Positions 34,110 through 44,485 of a stretch of DNA of 64,000 nt are shown in pieces (positions within the stretch are counted from its first letter, which is position 1; each line of letters opens with the position of its first letter). Origin of the DNA: Alnus glutinosa (Eukaryota > Streptophyta > Magnoliopsida > Fagales > Betulaceae). The DNA lies in assembly GCF_958979055.1 (NCBI RefSeq), contig NC_084886.1, positions 14,790,154-14,854,153 of the forward strand, in the 5' to 3' direction. Position numbers and translations under genes: made by a program. Below the pieces are notes generated by a model. It did no database searches, was not told the origin of the DNA, and was given only the letters and a program-made list of their open reading frames with translations.

Positions 34110-36510
34110 TATTTTGCCTTAATTTATTGCTGAGGCCTGGGAAGTTGTAAAACAAGGAAAAGGGTTCTTGGAATCACCGACCTAACTCCAACTAATATTT
34201 TTGGAATTCTCTAGTATTCTAATTCTGTACACGATTTTCTTCTCATTCTAACAAAAAAAAATTATTTTCTGAAAAAGACTACTTAAATAGTTCTTCTTCC
34301 AAAATTTACTTGGCAATCATTTAGAGCATTAGATTCTTTGTAGTGGTGCTTTTCTGTTGGGTACTATGTATTGAGAAGAAAAGGATAAGTAGCAGGAAGA
34401 AAATTTCTCCATCCAGAAAGTCGATTGGAATATAAACACCAACTTAAGAAACAGGACTACAAGACTAACAGGGGAAAAATAAGTGAGAAAAGAAATGGAA
34501 CTTTAAAAGTTATCCAAACCTCAATTATGAGATGTTGCATGTTTATTGAAGGGTTTAAGGGGTACTTTACAAATAGGGGGTAATTACCTTAGTTTTGTTT
34601 TAGATGGGGAATTAATAATTTTCATATTTCAATCATAGAAAATCTTTTTGAAGAATGTAACTGGGAATTTTCTTCACCAATTAGTTAAACCTTCCTTGGC
34701 TTAGACCATTTGAATGGAACCTGATCGATCTCAAACTTTGTTTGTAAAAGGAACAACTTTTATACCAGTGTTCTCACTTTCGAGCAAACTGTTTGTGAAG
34801 CATGCTTGTTTTTTAAAAAATAAAATAAAATAAAAAATAATAATAATTTACCCTTTTGCTTTGTATTTATTGCTATTATCTTTATAATGCCTTGGATGCT
34901 AATGGGAATGCCTCATATGCATTTAACATGTATTTCCAGGTTCAAAATCAGAACGAAATAGCCTGTAATTTTCAAGGTTTGGCCACAGTGACTACGCAGA
35001 ATATCTAGCTCGGAAGGGAACTACAATTTTACCATTCAGATAGCCTCATCTTCTTCTTCTTCACGGGGGTCCTCAACAAACAGAATCAATCAAATATATA
35101 AGAATCAAATTATGTAAGAGAGCACATGAAAATCACAAAAGTTCATCTGAAGCACAAAGCCAAGTGCACTCAAAACTATTTACATCATTCAAACTTGGAA
35201 AGAAGTCGAGTCTGGGAGTCATTTGCAGCCCAAACTTACCCACATTTCCCACAAAACAGACTACAAAACGATGCAAACAAATTTGGACAAAACAACCGTA
35301 TTAATTTGAATCAGAAAAATCTGATTTATGTTCATCTACTGCATCTCCTTCCTATCTCCATTTCTACGCTCTCCCTTCCTAACTGCCTTGGATACCTCCT
35401 CAACAAGAACTAAAGGAAAATGGCCAAAGATAGTATAACCCTATTGGGTCATGCACTTCACACGAATGTACTTTTTCGACCATTTAGCTGCTGGAGGAAC
35501 ACTGGTTCAGTCCAACCCACATTTGCATGCTTTAGGGCACAACAAACTGCTTATACTCTTGAAGAAGCATAATGCATAGCAACACGATGACTCCCAGTTT
35601 GCGAAAGGTGGAGCATCCTCATCAAAGTTGTGAGGAGCTTCATCTATTTTTGCAGTAATCAAACAATTGATAAGTTCCATGAAATACTTCCATCTATGTT
35701 GAAAAAAAAAAAAAAAGGAATAGAAGGCCATCAACCGATTACTAGCACCAATACTTGCAGCAATATACTATCCTCTATAAATTCTCCAATAGACATTAAC
35801 ATACATCAATTATAGCAATATACTAACATCTATAACAAGCAAAAACAAAACACCTCAATCAGCTATTACCAGAATCCACCAAAAAACATACTGCATAAAA
35901 GGACCAAATCAGTCCATCTAACTCCAAAACAAATAGCAACCACATTTGCTGTATCAGCACTCAATAATAGAAGGACCAGATCAATCCATCTAACTCCTTC
36001 CAACAAAAATGTGGAACTCATAACCCAAAAGCCAACACTAAATACTTCCAACAAATTAATCCCAACATAATCACCTTCCGATTAGACATTAACGAAGATT
36101 ATTCAACAAACACCATAATTGATCACCTACCCAAAAATCAAACAAAATTACACCCATTAGAAATCAGTTTCTTCCCCTTATCGGCTACGATCAACACCCA
36201 AAATATACGTAGAAAATCAACCCACAAATCTTTTTTTGTTCACTCTCCCAAATCACTGAAATAAAAATACGCAGACAAACGCAAGCATCAATCTAACAGA
36301 CGGAGAGACGAAATCTGAGAGAGATTTTATGCTTAAACGTATTATATGCTTTGAATTTTTTTTTAATCCAGAAATTAAATACCAAAACACTTAAAAGTAC
36401 CTCCGGCGAGAGAGAGAGAGATTTTCCGATGAGAGAAAGCGAGCTCCAGCGAGATCCGTGGAGACAGAGTTTCCGGCCCGATCCGGCGATAGAAACAGTG
36501 TTTCCGGTGA
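34110..36510. other. Interior of the MULE; possible captured gene pieces
   Basis: Mostly AT-rich. A splice-acceptor-like TGTATTTCCAG ends at 34940 and is followed by an open stretch of 22 codons beginning [11 protein letters not shown] and ending in TAG (about 35007). On the minus strand, short open stretches near 35100-35020 (ending EEEEDEAI) and 35734-35507 look protein-like, but I cannot name them. Captured host fragments would make this a Pack-MULE; that is a guess. Confidence 0.25.
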
Positions 36511-36515
36511 GAACC

Positions 36516-36907
36516 TGATAGGAACCCACGATAATTTGAACAGAATTAAAGATATTTGATAGATAATGAACTCCTTTCGGGTAGGAGAGACCACAAATGA
36601 ATCCACTTAGGGCTGGATACAAACCACAAATGACAAAATGCCAATACAATAATCAATAATCTATTCTCCACATTCTAGAACTCATCTTATACTAGAGCTA
36701 CGTAACTGAGAATAAAACTACCCACTAACATGTTAAACTACCCACTAACATATTAAACTACCCATGCACATATTAAACTACCCGTGCACTAAATAACTAC
36801 CCATGAATAACTGCAGCACACCACTACCCATGTCTAGATAGTCCTTCACGTGGCCATGAACTGCAGTTGTCCAACACCCACGTCTAGAGTCCTCCACGTT
36901 TCCATCA
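36516..36907 (-). repeat. 3' LTR of the TR-GAG element
   Basis: 392 bp with TG...CA ends, identical to 37996-38387. It includes four imperfect ~21-bp tandem units of TTAAACTACCCACTAACAT type (about 36715-36790). Confidence 0.92.
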
Positions 36908-36944
36908 ATTGCCCCGCCTGGAAGAAGAACCTTGTCCTCAAGGT

Positions 36945-37961
36945 TCATGTGGAGAAATTGATGAGAGGTTCAACCTCTTCGGCTCCGCGCTTACCACCCA
37001 CAATTTTTGTGTCCCCATTTTCGAACTCAAACCTTTCCTCCATTGCAGAAACCTCAATAGAGAGTGCTTGAGGTGTTTGGCAACGATGTCCCGGTGTGAA
37101 TTTTTCATTGCAACCGAAACACAGGCCCTTCTCCCTTCTTTTCTGCATCTCTTCCCATGACAGTTTCTTGGCAGCACCCGATGAATATGGGCGTGTAGTA
37201 TGTGTTGAGTACCCGGCTGAATTTGTCGACATAGTTGGCCCTTCACTGCTTGCAATCTTCCGGTCTCTAGAGAGATTATCATCTCTCATGCGTGCTAGCT
37301 CAATGGCATCACGGAGGGTCTTCGGTTTGAACATTCGCACAGCAGATACAATATCCTGTTGCAGCCCTCCAAGGAATGTTCCCACGAGTGCCTTTTGTGG
37401 CCACCCATCCACCCGGTTTGCCAAACGCTCAAATTCTTGTTGATAATCCCGCAATGTCCCTTCTTGTTGGATTCTTGAAAGTGCCTCGTCATAATCTTCG
37501 ACTTCGGTAGGACCGAATCGAATCAGCAACTCCCGTTCGAAGGCGTCCCATGTGATGGGTACTTGTTCTTCCTTGTACAACTTTTGAACCCATTGCCACC
37601 ATTGATTGGCTTCACTTTCGAGATGAAAGGCTGCCAGGGATACCTTTTGCTCCTCCGGTATTTGCTTATAATTGAAGTACTGAACTACCCGGTTCAGCCA
37701 CACGTTGGGGTTGTCTCCCGAGTACCGAGGAAACTCCAACTTAGTGAAATTACTCGATCCTTTAGAACTATTCGAGTGCCCGGAAGAATGATTTCCGTTT
37801 CCTTTGTCTGCAGATGATTCACCATGTTCAAAACCCTTGAAGAAGAGTTCCTTAAGCTCCGCAAAGCTGGACTGTGATTCTGCATTCATCTTCTGCATTA
37901 CTTCTTTCAAATCCTGAATTTCTAATTCCAATTTCTCAATGCGATCCTTGTTGGTAGCCAT
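36945..37961 (-). CDS. Gag protein of the TR-GAG element, intact
   Basis: 338 aa from ATG 37961 (MATNKDRIEKLELE) to the stop at 36945. The frame also runs upstream into the LTR, but this ATG is the first one after the primer site. The N-terminus is a predicted coiled coil (RIEKLELEIQDLKEVMQKMN), followed by a low-complexity HSSGHSNSSKGSSN segment. Then comes a retrotransposon gag domain (WLNRVVQYFNYKQIPEEQKV through TFLGGLQQDIVSAVRMF). Near the end is a zinc knuckle CFGCNEKFTPGHRC, a short spacing variant common in plant Ty3 Gag. No frame break is visible. The tail after the knuckle (EERFEFENGDTK) reaches the 3' LTR within about 40 bp of the stop. It would form particles and depends on another element for enzymes. 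Confidence 0.9.
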   Translation of the reverse strand: MATNKDRIEKLELEIQDLKEVMQKMNAESQSSFAELKELFFKGFEHGESSADKGNGNHSSGHSNSSKGSSNFTKLEFPRYSGDNPNVWLNRVVQYFNYKQIPEEQKVSLAAFHLESEANQWWQWVQKLYKEEQVPITWDAFERELLIRFGPTEVEDYDEALSRIQQEGTLRDYQQEFERLANRVDGWPQKALVGTFLGGLQQDIVSAVRMFKPKTLRDAIELARMRDDNLSRDRKIASSEGPTMSTNSAGYSTHTTRPYSSGAAKKLSWEEMQKRREKGLCFGCNEKFTPGHRCQTPQALSIEVSAMEERFEFENGDTKIVGGKRGAEEVEPLINFST

Positions 37962-37995
37962 GCTTTGAATTTTGAACCTGGCTTTGATACCAAGT

Positions 37996-38387
37996 TGATA
38001 GGAACCCACGATAATTTGAACAGAATTAAAGATATTTGATAGATAATGAACTCCTTTCGGGTAGGAGAGACCACAAATGAATCCACTTAGGGCTGGATAC
38101 AAACCACAAATGACAAAATGCCAATACAATAATCAATAATCTATTCTCCACATTCTAGAACTCATCTTATACTAGAGCTACGTAACTGAGAATAAAACTA
38201 CCCACTAACATGTTAAACTACCCACTAACATATTAAACTACCCATGCACATATTAAACTACCCGTGCACTAAATAACTACCCATGAATAACTGCAGCACA
38301 CCACTACCCATGTCTAGATAGTCCTTCACGTGGCCATGAACTGCAGTTGTCCAACACCCACGTCTAGAGTCCTCCACGTTTCCATCA
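37996..38387 (-). repeat. 5' LTR of the TR-GAG element
   Basis: 392 bp, identical to 36516-36907, with TSD GAACC to its right. The initiator-Met-type primer site lies just inside at about 37981-37993. Confidence 0.92.
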
Positions 38388-38591
38388 GAACCGGCACAGA
38401 GAGATTCCGTCCAGAGAGATTTTCTGGCGAGAAAGGGATTTCGTCGAGAGAGAGAGAGAGATATTTTCCGACGAGATCCAGCAGGGAATCCGTCGAGAGA
38501 AGGACGGCCGGCCGGAGAGGGAGAAAGAGAGAGAGAGAGATTTAACGGCGTGATCCGGCGGAGAATCTGGCGAGAAGAACAAAGAGAGAGA

Positions 38592-38596
<5 letters not shown>

Positions 38597-38628
<32 letters not shown>
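38597..38628. repeat. (AG)n microsatellite and T-run in the MULE right arm
   Basis: An AG tract of about 16 units lies in the right terminal repeat. It is followed at 38684-38720 by a T run longer than 30. The left arm has only short versions of both, so the arms have diverged by slippage. Confidence 0.8.
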
Positions 38629-38631
<3 letters not shown>

Positions 38632-38677
38632 GAGAGGGAGAGGACCGGTTTATGGAGAAGAGAAATGGTTGTTTTGA

Positions 38678-38723
<46 letters not shown>

Positions 38724-38870
38724 TATTTCGTGAGAGATGGCAGAGAGAGAGAGAAGGGGAAAAAGTCTCTGATTTTTGTAAGAACTTTTTTTATCCACGT
38801 AAGCAGGAGTGGGGTCACAATGGGATGGCAGTGGGTACCTCAGCATTTCCCCGAGACAGAAATCACTCTA

Positions 38871-39150
38871 GGGCCCTGTTTAGTAACCACTCCCCTCCTC
38901 CTTCCCTTATTATCACTTTTCTCAAAAAATATTAACTTCAAAACATTCTTAATCTTTTTTACTTTTTATATCACATCATCAATTTTTTATTATTATTTAA
39001 ATAAAAAAACTCACTACAATACAAATTTTTTTTCACTTTTTCATACAAATTCTTTCTATTTTATATCACATCAATCACTTTTTACTTTCACCAAATAAAA
39101 ATATTCCCCTTTAAGGGGAAGGGAGGGGAGAGGGATTAGTAAACGGGGCC
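38871..39150. mobile_element. MITE, 280 bp
   Basis: The ends GGGCCCTGTTTAGTAACC and GGATTAGTAAACGGGGCC are inverted copies, continuing imperfectly into CACTCCCCTCC / GGAGGGGAGAGGG. TA occurs on both sides (CTA left, TAG right). The AT-rich interior shares phrases with the MITE at 13394-13679. It lies only 8 bp from the MULE's target duplication. Confidence 0.7.
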
Positions 39151-39859
39151 TAGATGATTCTTTAACTAATCCTGGATTGTCCGACTTTTGCAACACATAG
39201 CAGTGACGAAGAAAAAAAGAAAAAGAAAAAATGAAAAAGATACAGTGGGTCGAGGCCTATTTGGAATTAGCTTTAGGCTTTTTCCTTTTGTGTTCTAAAA
39301 GAAATTATAATTTGGATGGGAGAGTTAGGGTTTTATCTGAGAGGGATGGGAGCTGAAATATTGGATTTGTTGTCTTAAAATTTAGGAGCGGCAGAGTAAA
39401 GAGATGTATGTTGTTTTGTTGTCAATTAGCTGATTATGCTATAAATTTTGGGGTCTACACTTGTTGAGAAGCGGTTTTGAGAGAGAGAGGGATGGCGGAA
39501 GGATGATATCGGCGAGTCCCCAGCCTTGCAGCAGAAGGCAGTGGTGAAGAAGTGAGCACGCAGCGGCAACGTGGATGGGAGTCGGCCTGGCGAAGAAGCG
39601 ACAGAGTGGGGTGGTTGAACTCAACGAGGGAAGAGAAGAAGAAGAAACGGAGAGGAGAGAGGAGAATTAACCACACAATCAGAACACTATCGGAGCTCTC
39701 GCTTGTCGATAACTTTAGTTGCTTGTCATTGGCATGTGATAAACACGTATTGTTTTAATATAATATGTTTCTCATATGTTTAAAGAATATATGTCACTCT
39801 TATATATTGATTGTATGAAATTTCTTACAAACCGATTTGTAAAAAATTTATGTCATTTT
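39151..39859. other. Intergenic, no gene supported
   Basis: AT-rich flanks around a GC-richer patch at 39470-39670 that includes GAGAGA runs. Reading frames there are short, look low-complexity on both strands and match no family I know. Confidence 0.5.
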
Positions 39860-39998
39860 AATATTGGTACGAGTTCTCAATGGGTAGTTCAATCAGTTGG
39901 GAACTACGTCTCATGAAGCCTAGGTCACTAATTCTAATCTCTATCTCCCCTTCTTGTGTGGACATGTCAACAAATAAAAAAATAAAAAAATATTGGTA
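39860..39998 (+). mobile_element. tRNA-derived SINE with 10-bp TSD
   Basis: AATATTGGTA occurs at 39860-39869 and 39989-39998 and flanks a 119-bp insert. The 5' part is tRNA-like: TAGTTCAATCAGTTGG fits the Pol III A box and TAATTCTAATCTC a decayed B box. GTGTGGACATGTCAAC and an A-rich tail (AAATAAAAAAATAAAAAA) follow. The layout matches short plant SINEs; I do not assign a family. Confidence 0.8.
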
Positions 39999-41850
39999 TG
40001 CCAAGAATGGAACCATAATTAATTATTATCTTGACTTGAATGATCATATTTCTCTTAAAAACATACTTTTCTTAGTTTTCTAAACTACTTTTATAATATC
40101 TTTTCATATCTTAACATACTCAAATCACAAATATCTTTAAGGTGTAAAACATTTTATAGCAATAAAGATTAAATCCTCATAACATTTAAGAAATCATATG
40201 CTTCCACATTTAAGAACATCTTCTCTTATCTATAAAAAATAAAAAATAAAAAAATATATATATATTTATATTCTCTTGCTCCAACGAGTTCTCAAGAGTT
40301 TCTTCAAGCTTTCACATCCCTCTTTACTCTCTTCTCTCTCATATAGAACTGAATGGAAGGCAACACAGAGTGAAAATCGTTTAAATAGGCAATTTCATGC
40401 CTACTATGCAAGCTCGTCTGAACATGTTATTGGGGTCGTCCAGACAAAATCGAGTTTGAAGTATTAAATTCAGCTTCCATCAACATCCCGTTGCTCTAGT
40501 CATCAATCGACGCATGGAGATCCAATCTGATCCGGACGAATATTGTTCCTCATTCGGACCAAAACAGACATTTCACATTAATCATACGTCCCATCCATCA
40601 AATCCACGGATGTGCAAGATTCTGCATGTTCATCTAAACTCATCTGAATGCTTAACCCTTTATGTCCGAACGTCCATTTGATGCTTTATCGTCTAGACAT
40701 TATACTTCACATGTTCGAACGAGATATTAAATTTCATAATTCTTTTAAGTTCGAGCTTTGGGTTTTCAATCCTAACCTTGACCCAACAGTCTCCTTAGAG
40801 CATTTGTAGTGAACCTGTCAAAATTTCAACAAATTTTGACGAAAAATACTACTTTTGTTATTTTAGTTTTTATGCCGGGAGCATAATCGGCCGGATTATC
40901 AACTATGGGTACCGGATTTTTGAGGGCTGAAGCAAAATCGGCCAAATTATCAACGCTAGTAACGTCGACAGGAACTGGGTCAGTCACGCCGTGGTTCGCC
41001 GACGATTTGCCGTACCTCTGCTTGAACAGCTCGCCACGCCGATGCTTAGCGCCCAATCGACCAGCCACACGACCTGTCGAATGGAAGGATCCTACTCCGG
41101 TCGTCGCATTTGAGAAGATGGTAAACAGGAAAGTAAGAGAAAAGAGATGGAATGAAAAATTGGAAAAAAGCAAGAGACGATCGACGAATCCCTCGTCTGA
41201 TGAGACGAGGGTTTCTGACAATCCTCAATTTGACGATGGTGTTGACGAGCTCGTTGGAGACGAGATTTTGAACAAAATCGTCTGATTTTGGTGATTTCGT
41301 ATGTTTGACGAGTTCACTGCGAATGTTCTTATAACTTGTGTTAGTCCATACCTCATTTGATGGGTGCCTAAGCCCGAATTCATTCAATTTCTAAGTATTA
41401 GGCTTTTTGTCATTTATTACTTTTCTTCAATATTACATTTTTCATTGTCCAAACATCCCAAGGCAAAATTAAACAGCAAATTTTTAAAAATATAATGATT
41501 AGAAAAGATGTATTTTGAAAAATATAACTTTTACGAGAAGATAAAATTTTAAAAATATGCCGATTGGGAAAAGCCAAAATCTTAAAAATATGACAATTAC
41601 TAAAGATAAATTTTTTAAAATATGATCGTTGAGAAATAATAAAATTTTGAAAATATTACAGTAAAAATAAGATAATTTTTTGAAAAAAACAAATTTATTG
41701 GAAAGAAAAAAAATTATAAAAATGATTAGTTAAAATAGAAAAGATCACGTATTTACTTTAAAATATAAGTAATTAAAATTAAAAAAGTATATAATTATTT
41801 AATTAAAATTTAGCTAAAATTTAACGAGCCAGACCTAAATACTCTAGGTA
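39999..41850. other. Intergenic, AT-rich, with degenerate short tandem repeats
   Basis: No gene is supported. Around 40900-41290 a moderately GC-rich stretch is open on both strands without recognisable motifs. From 41460 to 41720 a loosely repeated 35-45-bp motif of type AAAATTTTAAAAATATGNNNATT occurs five or six times with heavy divergence. Confidence 0.45.
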
Positions 41851-41977
41851 ACCTAAAAAGCGGTGCCACTTTTCCAAAACTTTCAAGTTTCAACGCAACA
41901 GTGGGTTAACTTTCCCTCCTTAAAAAGATCTCCGCTTGCCAAAAGTCGCATATATTTACTTGCCATGTTTACTGCCT

Positions 41978-42055
41978 TTTGGCGCCAAATCGTGAAAAGA
42001 AAGCAATCAAAAGCAGAAAAGACCGGGAATTGAACACAGTAAAAACCTTTCGCGC
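41978..42055. promoter_or_regulatory. Two E2F sites in the RAD5B promoter
   Basis: TTTGGCGCCAAA at 41978-41989 is a palindromic E2F site, and TTTCGCGC at 42048-42055 is a second match to the consensus TTTSSCGC. They lie 262 and 196 bp before the RAD5B start codon. Plant E2F sites at this distance are typical of S-phase and DNA-repair genes, so cell-cycle-linked expression is a fair inference. Confidence 0.7.
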
Positions 42056-42250
42056 TAAATTTTGATTGTGGTACAAAACCCAAATCCCTTCATATCCCAT
42101 CACTTCTCTATCTCTCTTCCTCGCTTCTCCCATACAGAGAAGCTCAAACTCTGCTTTTTCCTCTTTCGCTATTTCGCATTTTCTCATATCAGATTAGCCA
42201 TTTCTCTGCCTCCCAAATCCTCAGCAACCCTCTATCGTTGATCCCAAGTC

Positions 42251-44415
42251 ATGGAGGTTAAGCCCATGAATGAAATCGACGATATCATTCGGAATCCGGG
42301 CTTCCTGCCCCCGCCCGTAACCGTGAAGCGCACAGTTACCAGCACCGGCGCTCGGATTACGACCCAGATCAAGGCAGACGACTCCGAGGACTCTGAGGAA
42401 GCGAAACCGCTTATTGGGTGCGAGCCCGAGAGCGGAGTGAATGCTCTTGTGAGTGAAAATGTGCGCTCAGATTGTCAAAACGGCTCAGTGAAAGAAGAGG
42501 TCAATGTTAAGATGTCGCTTGGCGAATCTCTTAAGGAGATGAATACGAATGTGATGTCTGAGGAGGAGTGTCTGCGAACCCAGATTAACGAAGAGCAGCC
42601 TAAGGAACCAGAAGTGGTCAGAGTCAAGGAGGAGCCTGACGGGCGCTCGGATTGTCCAGACGGCTTGGTAAAAGAAGAGGTTAAGGCCTCGACGAGAATG
42701 TCGTTTGACGAGTTTCTTAAGGTGACGAAAACGAAGGTGATGTCTGAGGAGGAGTGTCTGAGAACACAAATTAACGAAGAGCAGCCTAAGAAACCAGAAG
42801 TGGTGAGAGTCAAGGAGGAGCCTGATGGGCACTCAGATTGTCCAGACGGCTTGGTAAAAGACGAGGTTAAGGCCTCGACGAGAATGTCGTTTGATGAGTT
42901 TCTTAAGGTGACGAATACGAAGGTGATGTCTGAGGAGGAGTGTCTGAGAACCCAGATTAAAGAAGAGCAGCCTAGGGAGGTGCTCAGAGTCAAGCAGGAG
43001 CCTAATGGGGTTGAGGACAAGCGTCTCGTGAGGGAAAATGTGCGCACAGATTGTCCAGACGGCTGGGTAAAATACGAGGTTAATGCCTCGAAGAGAATGT
43101 CGTTTGACGAGTTTCTTAAGGCAACAGATACAAAGGCGATATCCGGGGAGGAGTTGCTGACAACCCCGGTCAACGTAGAGCGGCCTAAGGAACCAGAAGC
43201 AATTAAAGTCAAGGAAGAACCTGATGTGGGTTTTGAGGGTAATCGGCCATCGGTACCCGAAAAGTTGGTCAGCGGCATGTCCTCTCAAGAGGGGCTTTTG
43301 TTAGCGCGTTACACTAAGTCTGATGGTGAATCTGCCATTTCACACGAGAAAAAGTTGGAGCCTAAAGATTCAGAGAAAGCCGAGTCGCCTAATGGGTCTA
43401 GGCCTAATGTTAGAGTGAAAGAGGAACCTGCTTTGGGGGCTGAGAAGAAGGTATGTGTGAAAGAACAGTCGGTTGGTTCTAACTTTTCTTCCGTGAAGAA
43501 AGAAATAAACGAAGATCGAAGGATTAGTTCAGGCTTGGTCCAGGATGGGGATTTTCCGGAGGAGCCAGATTGGTTTCTGGTGGGAAGGACGATTGTCACT
43601 GCACTTTCGACCACAAAAGGAAGGAAATTGGCTGACAATGAGATTGTTGATTTCACATTTCCCTCCCCACATTGGAGACATAATGCTCAGTGGATTGTTC
43701 GCTTTTCTACCAAACGGTTCGGAGAGGTATACTTAATTGGTTTGCAGTTTTCTTGTGTTGTACAAGCCTTGTCTTTTCCCCGGAGAAATTTGATATATGA
43801 TTTAATTTGATGTGATTTTGATTTGTTTAGATTTTTGGGTATGTGGTTATTTAATTTAGAGAGATGAGTTATATCTTTTTTTTTGGTTAAATTTTAGATT
43901 GGTCGGCTTCCAATGGAGTGGGCAAAATGTGTTATTCCGCTTGTAAATGGTTCTAAGGTTAAAATTCTTGGACGATGTGTAGCTGCACCATCAAACCTTT
44001 CCATGATGCAAGAAATCCTGTTGTATGTAAGGTAAAGTTCTAATTTTTGCCCTCTTAATGCTGCTCTTTAATTGATCCTCCTGTTCACATGCTAAACAAT
44101 GAAAAATAACTGAACAGTAGATATTAATAGTTTTCTCTTTTCTTTGCTGTTGTGGTGAAAACAAACATTTCATAGTCGATGAATCGGACTGGTTTGGAGT
44201 TTGCAAGCTTTCATAATCACCATCTCATTATGGGATCGTTTTGGTCTAATTGAAACTGATTAATTACATGTATGGCAGCTTTTATATTCATCGTTCAATA
44301 TTCACGGAGTGTGACAAGTCTTCGTGGAGGCTAGACGCTTCCTATAGCATTGATTCTACACTTTATCCTCTTCTCACTCTGTTCGAATTGCTGAAAATTA
44401 ATCCATATCAGAAGG

Positions 44416-44485
<70 letters not shown>

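Larger units (their letters stand above)
36511..38392 (-). mobile_element. TR-GAG: gag-only Ty3-type retrotransposon, identical LTRs
   Basis: Two LTRs of 392 bp (36516-36907, 37996-38387) run from TGATAGGAACCC to CACGTTTCCATCA and are identical base for base as I read them. The TSD GAACC is perfect (36511-36515, 38388-38392). The element is read on the minus strand: its 5' LTR is 37996-38387, followed two or three bases inside by TTGGTATCAAAGC, a variant of the initiator tRNA-Met primer site. A purine-rich GGCGGGGCAAT precedes the 3' LTR. Only 1.1 kb lies between the LTRs, holding gag and nothing of pol. This fits the described class of terminal-repeat retrotransposons with GAG domain. It inserted into the right arm of the MULE. 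Confidence 0.93.
33703..38852. mobile_element. Mutator-like (MULE) element with long TIRs and nested retrotransposon
   Basis: The left arm (33703 to about 34106) is the inverted copy of the right arm (about 38388-38852). Both outer ends read GGGAAATGYTGRGGTACCCACTG-like sequence, given here in parts: GGGAAATGTTGGGGTACC on the left and GGTACCTCAGCATTTCCCC on the right. Flanks are GAGGCAGAAA (33693-33702) and GAGACAGAAA (38853-38862), fitting a 9-10-bp target duplication with one mismatch, the size typical of Mutator elements. Inner parts of the arms contain repeated GAGAGA and GATTTTCTGGCGAG phrases. No MURA transposase is visible in the interior (34110-36510), so it is non-autonomous. The right arm is split by the TR-GAG element. 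Without it the element would be about 3.3 kb. Confidence 0.65.

Noticed and set aside
42475..43278. Long open frame on the minus strand (267 codons)
   Set aside because: It is the antisense of RAD5B exon 1, kept open by the repetitive codon pattern of the VKEEP repeats; no known motif.
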